A stretch of 64,000 nucleotides of DNA from CAYZQH01 sp050300015 (GTDB lineage: Bacteria > Pseudomonadota > Gammaproteobacteria > Pseudomonadales > Cellvibrionaceae), in assembly GCA_050300015.1 (NCBI GenBank), contig JBNKWZ010000027.1:186001-250000 (forward strand), given 5' to 3'. The notes below the pieces were generated by a model. The model did no database searches. It saw only the letters and a program-made list of their open reading frames with translations, and was not told the DNA's origin. Positions 1-7,642 of the stretch are shown piece by piece; within the stretch, counting starts at the first letter, position 1; every line of letters begins with the position of its first letter. The position numbers and the translations under genes were made by a program.

Positions 1-1
1 T

Positions 2-511
2 CTTATGACCTATTCAAATAGTACTGGCGCAATGGTGGTGTCCACGGGCAACAAAACTGAAATGTCTGTTGGTTATTGCACGCTCTACGGTGATATGGCT
101 GGTGGCGTCTCGTTGTTGGCGGATCTCTATAAGCTACAGGTGTATGAGCTCGCTCGCTTTCTGAATAGAGTGGTCTTTCAGAAGGAGGCGATTCCTCAAA
201 TTATTATCGATAAAGAGCCGTCGGCAGAACTCGCGCCGGATCAAAAAGATAGTGATGCCCTGCCACCTTACGATCAGCTAGATGCTTATCTTCAGCTGCT
301 ATTAGAGCATGATTTATTAACCGAGGACGAGCTGGCCCAACATGAGACCGCCGTTACTAAGATGGCTGAGGCGGATAAAGTGAAGGTTCGCAAATTGTTG
401 GATCGGAACGAATATAAGCGCCGCCAAGCTGCGCCGGTCATTAGAATCAATCGCCGCTCATTTGGTGCAGATAGGCAGATTCCGTTGACCATGAAAGTCA
501 CTACTATTTAA
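2..511 (+). CDS. nadE: NAD+ synthase, C-terminal part (truncated by window edge)
   Basis: This is the 3' end of a glutamine-hydrolysing NAD+ synthase, which amidates deamido-NAD+ in the last step of NAD synthesis. The reading frame is already open at the window edge, so the gene starts upstream. The segment STGNKTEMSVGYCTLYGDMA is the conserved ATP/substrate-binding loop of the synthetase domain, and SAELAPDQKDSDALPPYDQL is the second typical block near the C-terminus. About 169 residues are present. The N-terminal glutaminase domain lies outside the window, so its presence is inferred from the family. The frame ends cleanly at a TAA and is followed by a strong inverted repeat. Identification is firm. 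Confidence 0.93.
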   Translation, partial: LMTYSNSTGAMVVSTGNKTEMSVGYCTLYGDMAGGVSLLADLYKLQVYELARFLNRVVFQKEAIPQIIIDKEPSAELAPDQKDSDALPPYDQLDAYLQLLLEHDLLTEDELAQHETAVTKMAEADKVKVRKLLDRNEYKRRQAAPVIRINRRSFGADRQIPLTMKVTTI

Positions 512-519
512 CAGCACTT

Positions 520-559
520 GCCTTCATAGGGTGATATAGACAGAACACCCTATGAAGGC
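520..559 (+). terminator. Perfect 14-bp inverted repeat just after nadE
   Basis: Two 14-bp arms (520-533 and 546-559) are exact reverse complements around a 12-nt loop, starting 9 nt after the nadE stop. The position fits a transcription terminator, but no U-tract follows, so it could instead be a mobile-element end or an RNA-stabilising hairpin. Confidence 0.45.
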
Positions 560-661
560 CGTAGCTAGTACAAATGAAGCGTAAGCACTCCTTCCCAAAA
601 TGTATCTCTTCACTCGCAACGCCAAAGGAGCCTTGAACTTTCCGTATTCCAGAGGATTGAA

Positions 662-919
662 TTAAAACTTGGGGGCGAATGCTGGCTTCTCAACAGAAAT
701 TCGCTTCGGCTTTTCTAACACCTGCTCTGTGATGTAGGCTTGGAACTCTTCAGAGTTTACGTTTTGATGTGCGAATAGAGCCTCACTCTGAGCTTCCTTC
801 TCACGAAGCCTAAGAGCGAAGAGGTCCTTACTGTGAATGCTTAAGTCTGTACGCATATTGATTGGCAAAACCCATGAAATCTTTTGATCAAGATTTGCAC
901 ACGTCAGGCGTAGTGTCAA
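662..919 (-). CDS. Small hypothetical ORF, possibly a gene fragment
   Basis: This 85-codon frame can only start at TTG, or internally at an ATG near 856. The product is charged and mostly helical in appearance, with a basic-acidic alternating centre (for example ALRLREKEAQSEALF) and no signal peptide or membrane segment. I do not recognise the family. It lies alone between nadE and a tRNA in a decayed region and has no good ribosome-binding site. It may be the tail of a lost gene rather than an active one. Confidence 0.25.
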   Translation of the reverse strand: MTLRLTCANLDQKISWVLPINMRTDLSIHSKDLFALRLREKEAQSEALFAHQNVNSEEFQAYITEQVLEKPKRISVEKPAFAPKF

Positions 920-1022
920 ATATGCCCCGCGGCCACAAATGCTTAACTACTTCAGCATAGTGTGGCCACTTCGGACAAATTATGCCGCCCCGAACAAACA
1001 CTGCCTTTAAACCTTAAGAAAA

Positions 1023-1099
1023 TGGTGGGCCTTCCCAGACTTGAACTGGGGACCTGCCGATTATGAGTCGGATGCTCTAACCAACTGAGCTAAAGGCCC
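1023..1099 (-). tRNA. tRNA with anticodon CAU (elongator Met or Ile2)
   Basis: The reverse strand folds into a complete 77-nt tRNA with encoded CCA. The acceptor GGGCCTT pairs with AAGGCCC, the D-arm contains AGCTCAGTTGGTTAGAGC, the anticodon loop is CTCATAA, and the T-loop is TTCAAGT. The CAU anticodon could be methionine or the lysidine-modified isoleucine tRNA. The GGGCC acceptor start resembles Ile2 tRNAs of related bacteria, but I cannot settle the charging identity by eye. A TATAAT-like box followed by a GC-rich stretch lies about 230 nt upstream (near 1325 on the reverse strand); I do not assign it as the promoter. Confidence 0.93.
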
Positions 1100-1413
1100 T
1101 GAACTTGATTTTTTCGCCTGAGGCCACGCCGGGTGCTCGTGGTCCTCGGTCAGATACTTTATGTATGCTCCCTTACTTCGCCTCCAAACCTCCTACCCAG
1201 GAAGTAAAACCCGGCGCTATCCCACGGACGATGTGGCTGCCGGCATTTACCGGGAGCCAATTCGGTGCTCTCGGAGCTTAGTATTCTACCCGCGTCACTC
1301 TACCAGCCATCACGCCAAGGCCGCGCATTATAAGGGCCTTGGCAACCAAACTCCAGCCTCTGTTAGGGTTTGGGGATGAAAATTCCGTCACTCAGCCAAC
1401 TGAAGAATCAAAT

Positions 1414-1671
1414 TCAGGGGTCGGCCTTGCTGGGGTACATTGCTGAGGGGTAGCCGCCCCGGACAAAATTGCAGGAAAGCAATTTTTGCTCGGCGCAGTC
1501 GCCTTTGGTGAGACACATGGATGTGCCGAGTGATTGACCATCACCCCGACCATTAAATTGGACTCGGAAAGGCTGGCTGCCGAAGGCCTGGGTGCAGGGT
1601 GTGACTCTTTTGGGTACTTTTGCCAAAGTGCATCCGCACTCTGCCCTTCGGGGCATCTTTGCCCTACTCAC
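1414..1671 (-). other. Short ORF-like sequence, possibly a dispersed repeat
   Basis: The minus strand is open for 85 codons from a GTG. The translation is rich in Cys, Gly and Arg (for example KGDCAEQKLLSCNFVRGG), with no recognisable domain. It looks like short 'hypothetical' ORFs that I believe recur at many loci in marine gammaproteobacteria, which would make it part of a repeated DNA or RNA element rather than a protein gene. That is an impression I could not check. An antisense frame overlaps its first half. Confidence 0.25.
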
Positions 1672-2046
1672 ATGAGAAAAAATGCATGGGGCATTTTAAT
1701 TGGCTTCAGGGCTGTCATGCTCACGTGCACGCAGGCTTTGAATGGCCATACCCCTATCCAACAGCAGAGCGCGCATTATTGGCTCTCAATTGGCTTAGTG
1801 TGCGCCATCCCTACGTGGGTGCTATATGCGCTTGAGAGGGCTTGGCGGAGCGACAATGCGCCTTCGAGTAACATTCAACGATGCAGGCGCATTTTAGGCA
1901 AGTACTGGCGTCCGAACACATCACAGCATCGATTTATCATCATTGCTCGATGTGGTGTTTATTTTGTTAATTTTTTGATTGTCACCACTGTTTTTGTGCG
2001 CGAAACCGGTGTGGAGGTAGACAAACCCCAGGCCATTTTTGCCTAG
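1672..2046 (+). CDS. Possible small two-helix membrane protein
   Basis: The frame from the ATG at 1672 gives 124 residues. Two hydrophobic stretches could be membrane helices: one around residues 36-55 (WLSIGLVCAIPTWVLYAL) and one around 90-110 (FIIIARCGVYFVNFLIVT). A basic, polar loop joins them. No ribosome-binding site is clear and I know no family. The neighbouring DNA carries pseudogenes, so this could be chance or a decaying gene. Confidence 0.25.
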   Translation: MRKNAWGILIGFRAVMLTCTQALNGHTPIQQQSAHYWLSIGLVCAIPTWVLYALERAWRSDNAPSSNIQRCRRILGKYWRPNTSQHRFIIIARCGVYFVNFLIVTTVFVRETGVEVDKPQAIFA

Positions 2047-2064
2047 AACTGACCTCTCAGCGTG

Positions 2065-2300
2065 GTGGTGCCAACCACAACCCATCGAGCGATCAAATCA
2101 CCCTACGCATGCTGTTAAACCATACCTCCGGCATATTCGATTTTCAGAATGAGGCGATGCCTGGGATCAAGACTCCTCGCACTGGGGCCCAATTATCAAT
2201 CGGCCTAACATAGCGCGCTGCCCTGTGCCTTTGATTACCCTTTGAATTTTGCTCCAGGTAAACAAGCAACTACGATGTGTATCTCTGGCAGGCAAACTGT
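2065..2300 (+). pseudogene. Remnant of a beta-lactamase-family serine hydrolase
   Basis: Conceptual translation through this stretch gives ITLRMLLNHTSGIFDF at about 2094-2142. This is the well-known block ITxRxLLxHTSGIxDF of class C beta-lactamase/DD-peptidase-like serine hydrolases (Pfam Beta-lactamase). About 100 nt further on, in another frame, comes NFAPGK, matching the next family block (F-x-PG, before the YSN motif). An in-frame TAG near 2211 and the frame change show that it is dead. The catalytic SxxK region and the C-terminal half are missing. No gene can be made from the sequence to about 2300. Confidence 0.6.
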
Positions 2301-2728
2301 TAACCCGGCACGCCCTTGTACCGCATTAACCCGACATAAAAGATTGCCGAGTTAATAGCCTTACCTTGAACATTCTCATCAAAAACCAGGCTTTATCGTC
2401 ATCGATTCTAAAAACTCACCGCCTCTCCAACCCACGCCCCAAAATATGATAAAGCTCGCCAAGAATGTAGTACTCCAACTTTTGGCACCCTTGCCCCCTT
2501 TTGCCTTCAACCTTAATGTCGTTAAGTTATTAACGGATTAGTGCCCCCTCGCTTTCCGGTTATTACTTGAAACTAAGTGCGATATTTGAGTGGTCCGTCA
2601 CTTTAAGAGTGAGAGATCGATCGGTATACGGAATGCATAAGTGGTCTATATTTTTGAATGCCATGACTTCACCCTAAAAACCGTATTGGCGTGTGGCGAA
2701 ACGATAATAATAGATTAAGGAGAGTTTA
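2301..2728. other. Gene-free stretch upstream of the DUF1592-type gene
   Basis: I see no coding region, RNA gene or clear repeat in these 428 bases. The part next to the following gene presumably holds its promoter. The ribosome-binding site TAAGGAGAG sits a few bases before the ATG at 2729. Confidence 0.4.
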
Positions 2729-4885
2729 ATGATTTCGTCGGTATTTGGGGTACGCTCCAGCTTATTTTACTGGCTGGCATTAGCTCCTGTAATTGCAGCT
2801 CTATCGGCATGCGGTGGGGACGGCGTTGAGGGCGGCACCAGTAGCAGCTCGTCATCCAGCAGCAGTTCTTCATCCAGCAGCACGTCTTCCAGTAGTGGCA
2901 GCGTTAACGCAAACGCTGTGCCCGGCCGGGCGCTAGTGCGACGGCTCTCAAACATAGAATACCAAGCAACCATAAAGTCATTACTGGGCGACGAAGGCCA
3001 ATACGCGGCCAAGTTTCCGGCGGATGCGGTGGTCAACGGTTTTACCAATAACACCGACGTCCAGGACGTCGGTCCGGGTCACGCCGAACAGTTGCTCCTG
3101 GTAGCCGAGGAAATCTCTACCAAAGCCGTGCGTAATGTCGACACCCTACTTGGGTGCCCACTGAGCACTGGTGAAAGCTGCGTATCTTCATTCATAGATA
3201 ATTTTGGCAAGCGAGCCTGGCGCCGCCCACTGAGCAACCTCGAAAAAAGCGAATTGCTTACGGTGTACCGTGAGGGTCGCGCCAATTTCAATGACGCTAC
3301 AGGCGTGCGATTGCTTTTACAGGCCATGCTGGTCTCTCCTAATTTTTTGTATCGCGTAGAGGTAGGCACCCCTGTTGACGGTCAACCTTATGCGGCACTC
3401 AACTCTTGGGAAATCGCGTCTCGACTGTCTTACTTTCTCACCGGCACCATGCCGGATGACGAGCTTTTTGCCGCAGCTGAAGCCGATGCCCTAAGCACAC
3501 CCGAGGGTATTGCTACCCAAGCCCGTCGCTTGCTACAAACCCCCGCTGCACGCGCCCAAGTGGCGGACTTCTTCAGCGGCTGGCTCAACCTGCGCGCTCT
3601 GGATCACTTGCAGCGAAATACCGATGAATACCCTGGTTGGAACAGCAACCTACCGCCGCTGTTTGCCAACGAGACGCGCGCATTTGCCACGAATGTGATC
3701 TTTAACGAACAGGGCAACCTGACAACTTTACTGACGGCACCCTACACTTATGGCGACCCATCGTTGGCCGCGTACTATGGTGGCACTGCCAGTGGCACTG
3801 CAACCGAGGGTGTGGGCACTGAATCCACGGTTGTCTATGCCTTAAATGCCGGCGGTGGCGAGTACACCGGCAATGACGGTATCACTTATACCGCAGATGA
3901 AAACTATGCCGCTGGCGATACTTACTCCACAACCAGCGCCATCAGTGGCACCGACGACGACCAGCTCTATCAGACCGAGCGCTATAATAGTGGCCAGTTG
4001 GATTACAACATTCCCCTGCCAGATGGGGTCTACAACGTCACTTTAAAATTCGCCGAGATTTTTCAAACCACCGTCGGTGCACGGGTGCTGAATATCGCGA
4101 TTGAAGGTACCACAGTTACTCAGAATTTAGACGTTGTATCAGCTGCAGGCGCACTTACCGCTCACGACCTTGAGTATCCAAATGTTACCGTAAACGACGG
4201 CGCACTCAGTATTGCCCTAACCTCAAGCGTGGACAACCCAAAACTCTCCGGCTTGGTGGTCTATAACGGTATTACCCGCATCGACCTGCCAGCCGATGAG
4301 CGAGCCGGACTGCTGACGCAAGCATCCTTTCTGGCGAGCCACAGCAAGGAAATTGAGACCGACCCAGTCGCACGCGGCAAATTTGTGCGCGAACGGCTGC
4401 TGTGCCAAGGTATCCCCTCACCACCCACCGACCTAGTGATCACCGCCCCAGTCATTACCCCGGGCTCAACCACTCGGGAGCGTTTTGCGCAACACGAAGC
4501 AGAACCAGGTTGCGCAGGTTGCCATGTCTTTATTGATCCAATAGGACTCGCATTCGAAAACTACGATTCTATTGGCCAATGGCGTGATGCCGAGCACGGC
4601 GCAGCCATCGACGCCTCTGGTGAGCTCACCTTTACCGATGTCACTGGCGCCATCAATGGCGTGGTAGAAATGTCGGAAAAACTGGCGGCGAGCGAGCTGG
4701 TTGCAGAATGCTTTGTTCGCAATTGGTTCCGCTTCACCTTTGGCCGCTCCGAAGGCAATGAGGATAACCCCATTATCGATGCACTAACCGAGTCTTTCAA
4801 AGCCGAAGACAACCGAGTTTTAGAGTTGTTGGTGACGCTCACCACCACACCTGATTTCCGCTTTTTGGCCCTGGAGGCACAATGA
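2729..4885 (+). CDS. Secreted DUF1587/1595/1592/1588/1585 haem lipoprotein with inserted malectin domain
   Basis: A 718-residue exported protein. A signal peptide ends in a lipobox (LSAC, Cys about 28), followed by a poly-serine linker (about residues 38-57). The family blocks then come in order: DUF1587 (VRRLSNIEYQATIKSLLG), DUF1595, DUF1592 (ASRLSYFLTGTMPDDELFAA), DUF1588 (LLTQASFLASHSKEIETDPV) and DUF1585 at the end. Residues about 374-511 are an inserted malectin-type beta-sandwich (GGGEYTGNDGITYTADENY, LPDGVYNVTLKFAEIF), which in other proteins binds carbohydrate. A CxxCH motif (Cys595-Cys598-His599, CAGCH) suggests one covalent haem c. The next gene starts inside this stop codon (ATGA overlap). 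Exact function is unknown; DUF1592/DUF1552 pairs are common in planctomycetes and marine degraders. A surface redox or sugar-related role is inference. Confidence 0.85.
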   Translation: MISSVFGVRSSLFYWLALAPVIAALSACGGDGVEGGTSSSSSSSSSSSSSSTSSSSGSVNANAVPGRALVRRLSNIEYQATIKSLLGDEGQYAAKFPADAVVNGFTNNTDVQDVGPGHAEQLLLVAEEISTKAVRNVDTLLGCPLSTGESCVSSFIDNFGKRAWRRPLSNLEKSELLTVYREGRANFNDATGVRLLLQAMLVSPNFLYRVEVGTPVDGQPYAALNSWEIASRLSYFLTGTMPDDELFAAAEADALSTPEGIATQARRLLQTPAARAQVADFFSGWLNLRALDHLQRNTDEYPGWNSNLPPLFANETRAFATNVIFNEQGNLTTLLTAPYTYGDPSLAAYYGGTASGTATEGVGTESTVVYALNAGGGEYTGNDGITYTADENYAAGDTYSTTSAISGTDDDQLYQTERYNSGQLDYNIPLPDGVYNVTLKFAEIFQTTVGARVLNIAIEGTTVTQNLDVVSAAGALTAHDLEYPNVTVNDGALSIALTSSVDNPKLSGLVVYNGITRIDLPADERAGLLTQASFLASHSKEIETDPVARGKFVRERLLCQGIPSPPTDLVITAPVITPGSTTRERFAQHEAEPGCAGCHVFIDPIGLAFENYDSIGQWRDAEHGAAIDASGELTFTDVTGAINGVVEMSEKLAASELVAECFVRNWFRFTFGRSEGNEDNPIIDALTESFKAEDNRVLELLVTLTTTPDFRFLALEAQ

Positions 4886-6291
4886 CACGTAAGCCGGTAT
4901 TCTCCATCCCGTCTAAACCGATGTCCCGGCGAGCGCTGCTGCGCGGCGCCGGTGGCGTAGCCTTAGGGTTACCCTTTTTGGACGTCATGCGCCCACGACT
5001 CGCCCATGCACAAACAGGCATACCCAAGCGCTTTGTAACTGTATTCAGCGCCAACGGCTCAATTATGGACCAGTGGCAACCCTCGGGGAGCGAAACCAAT
5101 TTTACTCTGTCCCCCATTCTTTCGCCGCTGCAAGCTCATAAAGAAGATCTTCTGATTTTGCGAGGCCTTAACAATGAGGCCTCCTATGTAAGAGAGATGA
5201 ATGCCCACGACTTCTCAATGAGCACCATGTTAACGGGTAACTTCTTGCGGGGCGGCCCCAGCGGCTTGGGCAACTTTGGCCACATTCTCGACGGTACCGT
5301 TGATGGACCGTCTATTGATCAAGAGATTGCCCGTGCTATTGGCAGTGAAACCAAGTTACCGTCATTGGAACTAGGAGTGCAGTCCACCACCACAATTCTG
5401 GACCCCATGGTATTGCGCATGTGTTTTCGCGGCGCACCAGGAAATACGCGATCGCTACCTCCCGAAGATGACCCGAGGAAGGTGTTCGAGCGATTATTTA
5501 TGGATGCAGGTGCCTCTGCCACGTCCCTCGAGAACCTTAAAATACAGCGCAAAAGCATTCTCGACTTTGTTAAGAACGACTTTCAGCGCTTGCAAAGCAA
5601 AGTTAGCTCCGACGACCGCAAAAAGCTCGACCGCCACTTCACCACAGTACGTGAACTAGAACTTTCGCTAGATAAACTCGGTGGCGACGGCCTGAGCTGC
5701 TCTATTCCAGACTCGCCACCAGACGTTAATTTGAACGCCTACGACTGCGTACAGGATGAACGCCCAGCCCGTTGTTTTGGCGACTTCCAGGAGCTGGGTA
5801 AGGCGCAAATGGACATGTTGGTATTGGCACTCGCCTGCGACCTCACCCGCGTCGTTTCGCTACAGTGGTCCACTGCAGAAAGTACCGTCTTCTTCAGGTG
5901 GTTAAACGTCGCCACCGAGCATCATTTGATGTCCCATAACCCGAACGGCTACCGCGACGACTTAATCAAAATCAACACTTGGTACGCCCAACAATTCGCC
6001 TACCTACTGGACGCACTTAAGGGCCAAGAGGATGCAGATGGGCCGCTACTCGATAGCTCCATAGTACTTTGGGCGAATGAGCTGTCCAATGGTGAGATCC
6101 ACAATCGGCGAGACCTCGGTTGGCTTCTGGCTGGCAAAGGCAACGGCGCGCTCAATACCGGGCGAAACCTGCGTGTACCCAACAACACCACCACTAACCA
6201 GCTGTTTGCTTCGCTGCAAACCATGTATGGCTTGCCCACAAATAGCTTTGGCGCACCCCAATATAGCGGCACACTCTCGGGGCTGGGTTAG
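4882..6291 (+). CDS. Tat-exported DUF1552 protein
   Basis: A 469-residue protein of the DUF1552 family, the usual partner of DUF1592-type haem proteins. The N-terminus carries a twin-arginine signal: MSRRALLRGAGGVALGLPF, followed by an Ala-x-Ala-like site near AHAQ. This implies that it is exported folded, often the case for cofactor- or metal-containing proteins. Internal blocks typical of the family include FSANGSIMDQWQPSG and the TESTVFFRWLNV/HHLMSH region with conserved histidines. Its ATG overlaps the stop of the preceding gene by 4 nt, so the two are translationally coupled and probably work as one unit in the periplasm or at the surface. The biochemical reaction is not known to me. Confidence 0.87.
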   Translation: MTRKPVFSIPSKPMSRRALLRGAGGVALGLPFLDVMRPRLAHAQTGIPKRFVTVFSANGSIMDQWQPSGSETNFTLSPILSPLQAHKEDLLILRGLNNEASYVREMNAHDFSMSTMLTGNFLRGGPSGLGNFGHILDGTVDGPSIDQEIARAIGSETKLPSLELGVQSTTTILDPMVLRMCFRGAPGNTRSLPPEDDPRKVFERLFMDAGASATSLENLKIQRKSILDFVKNDFQRLQSKVSSDDRKKLDRHFTTVRELELSLDKLGGDGLSCSIPDSPPDVNLNAYDCVQDERPARCFGDFQELGKAQMDMLVLALACDLTRVVSLQWSTAESTVFFRWLNVATEHHLMSHNPNGYRDDLIKINTWYAQQFAYLLDALKGQEDADGPLLDSSIVLWANELSNGEIHNRRDLGWLLAGKGNGALNTGRNLRVPNNTTTNQLFASLQTMYGLPTNSFGAPQYSGTLSGLG

Positions 6292-6329
6292 TGGGCTGGG
6301 AGCGAGAGAAGCGAGGGGACACTGAAAGT

Positions 6330-7255
6330 TTAATAGTTTAATGATGCATCCAACTTCCAGCTCAGCCCCTCAAGGTCACTCATTAAGCTGTATTTTGTGA
6401 TCCATTGACTAACAGACGGCTGGCTAATCTTTAGGTGTTCCGCGATTGCAACTAGCGAATCATTCAGCTCGTGGTAAGCGAAATAACAAAGCAAAGTTTT
6501 AGCCGTGTTCAATTTACCCCCTCGTGCTTCGCGGGGTAGCGCACTAAAATCAACGCCCAGACCCCGGCAAATGCTCGCGCTCAATGTATCCAGGGCCCAA
6601 CCTTTTTGCGCTTTTACACTTACCTTGTCAATTTTAATCGTTCATGTTCCAACGCGGATAGCACGAAGCCACTCCCCCCAGGATTCGCTCGTCAGCTACA
6701 CACTACTCCTGCGGGCTTCTATGGCACTTAAGCTCCTATCAACCGCCATGACTTCTCGCAAGCCCACCGCCATCAAGACCGACAGCCGGAATGCCCGTGT
6801 TTGAGTTCTGCATAAACGCCAAATAACGTATTCTCGCAACTTCTGGCTTATTGGAAAACTGGAGGGAAACCTGTTCTATAGAGCGCCAAACTTCGTGGTT
6901 ACATCCCATTAAACCGGCATGGCCCGCCCAGGGATAACTCGGCAAAGCGTCCATCCCCGCCACCAATCCGGCTTCGATTGGATTTAGATGGATGTAACGT
7001 ACCAATTGCAGCATGTATTCGTCTTCATCGCACAAAATGGACTTAAAGCGATTTTGGAAGACGTAACCGACTCTGCGATGGCGGCGATCGTAGTAACTGG
7101 CGTAGCCACCCAAAAGACCGCTCATGATTTTGAAAAGCGGTTGTGTTTTAACTCGAATAAGGAAGTGATAATGGTTCGACATTGCGCCCAGGCAAAACAT
7201 TGCGCGTTGGCCCTTACCAGGTATTGACCGAATCGATCCAAAAACCACCGCTCAA
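6330..7255 (-). pseudogene. Frameshifted REP-associated tyrosine (Y1) transposase
   Basis: Reading the minus strand, pieces in different frames assemble into a RAYT (TnpA_REP, IS200-like) protein. First comes a fragment ending CFAWA. After a 1-nt shift near 7185 it continues as MSNHYHFLIRV (the HUH-type catalytic histidines), then RVGYVFQNRFKSILCDEDEY and YIHLNPIEAGLV, all hallmark RAYT blocks. The frame then breaks near 6740. A DnaA/HTH-like C-terminal domain reappears at 6584-6330 (AIAEHLKISQPSVSQWI), as found in the long RAYT subgroup. The N-terminus is missing. At least two frame breaks make this inactive. RAYTs domesticate REP hairpins, but I saw no obvious REP array beside it. Confidence 0.82.
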
Positions 7256-7642
7256 CCACAAAGGAGCAGTTTAGTAGTGCAAATCGAAATTACTATTTCG
7301 ACACTGACCATGCTTACATTGAACGCTACTGCCATCGTTGACGCTGAAAACAAAAAAGCTACAAAAGAACTTAGGACTTGAAGGGATAGAAGACGCATTC
7401 ACTGACTACTTGTCAATGGCCTAACATCCCCGATGCGACATATATAACGCGCTATATACTATATAGGGTATGCAAGGTGGATACAGGATGCAATCTAAAC
7501 TTGAATAAAACGAGATACTGTTTATCCGTCATACACCAATAAAGCGCAGCAAGAAGAAGGAATAGAACCCCAGCCCCGTATGCGCTTCAACAAAAATAAC
7601 AGGGCTCAGGAAATAAGCACTTGAGGACTGGACCGAAATACT
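7256..7642. other. Gene-free stretch with an AT-rich near-palindrome
   Basis: No gene is supported here. Positions about 7440-7470 carry an AT-rich, nearly palindromic run (TATATAACGCGCTATATA and flanking repeats). It could be a promoter, a protein-binding site or simply skewed DNA. Confidence 0.3.

Noticed and set aside
1100..1380. Possible second tRNA or ORF next to the CAU tRNA
   Set aside because: No cloverleaf can be drawn; the 72-codon plus-strand frame has no ribosome-binding site and sits in tRNA flank.
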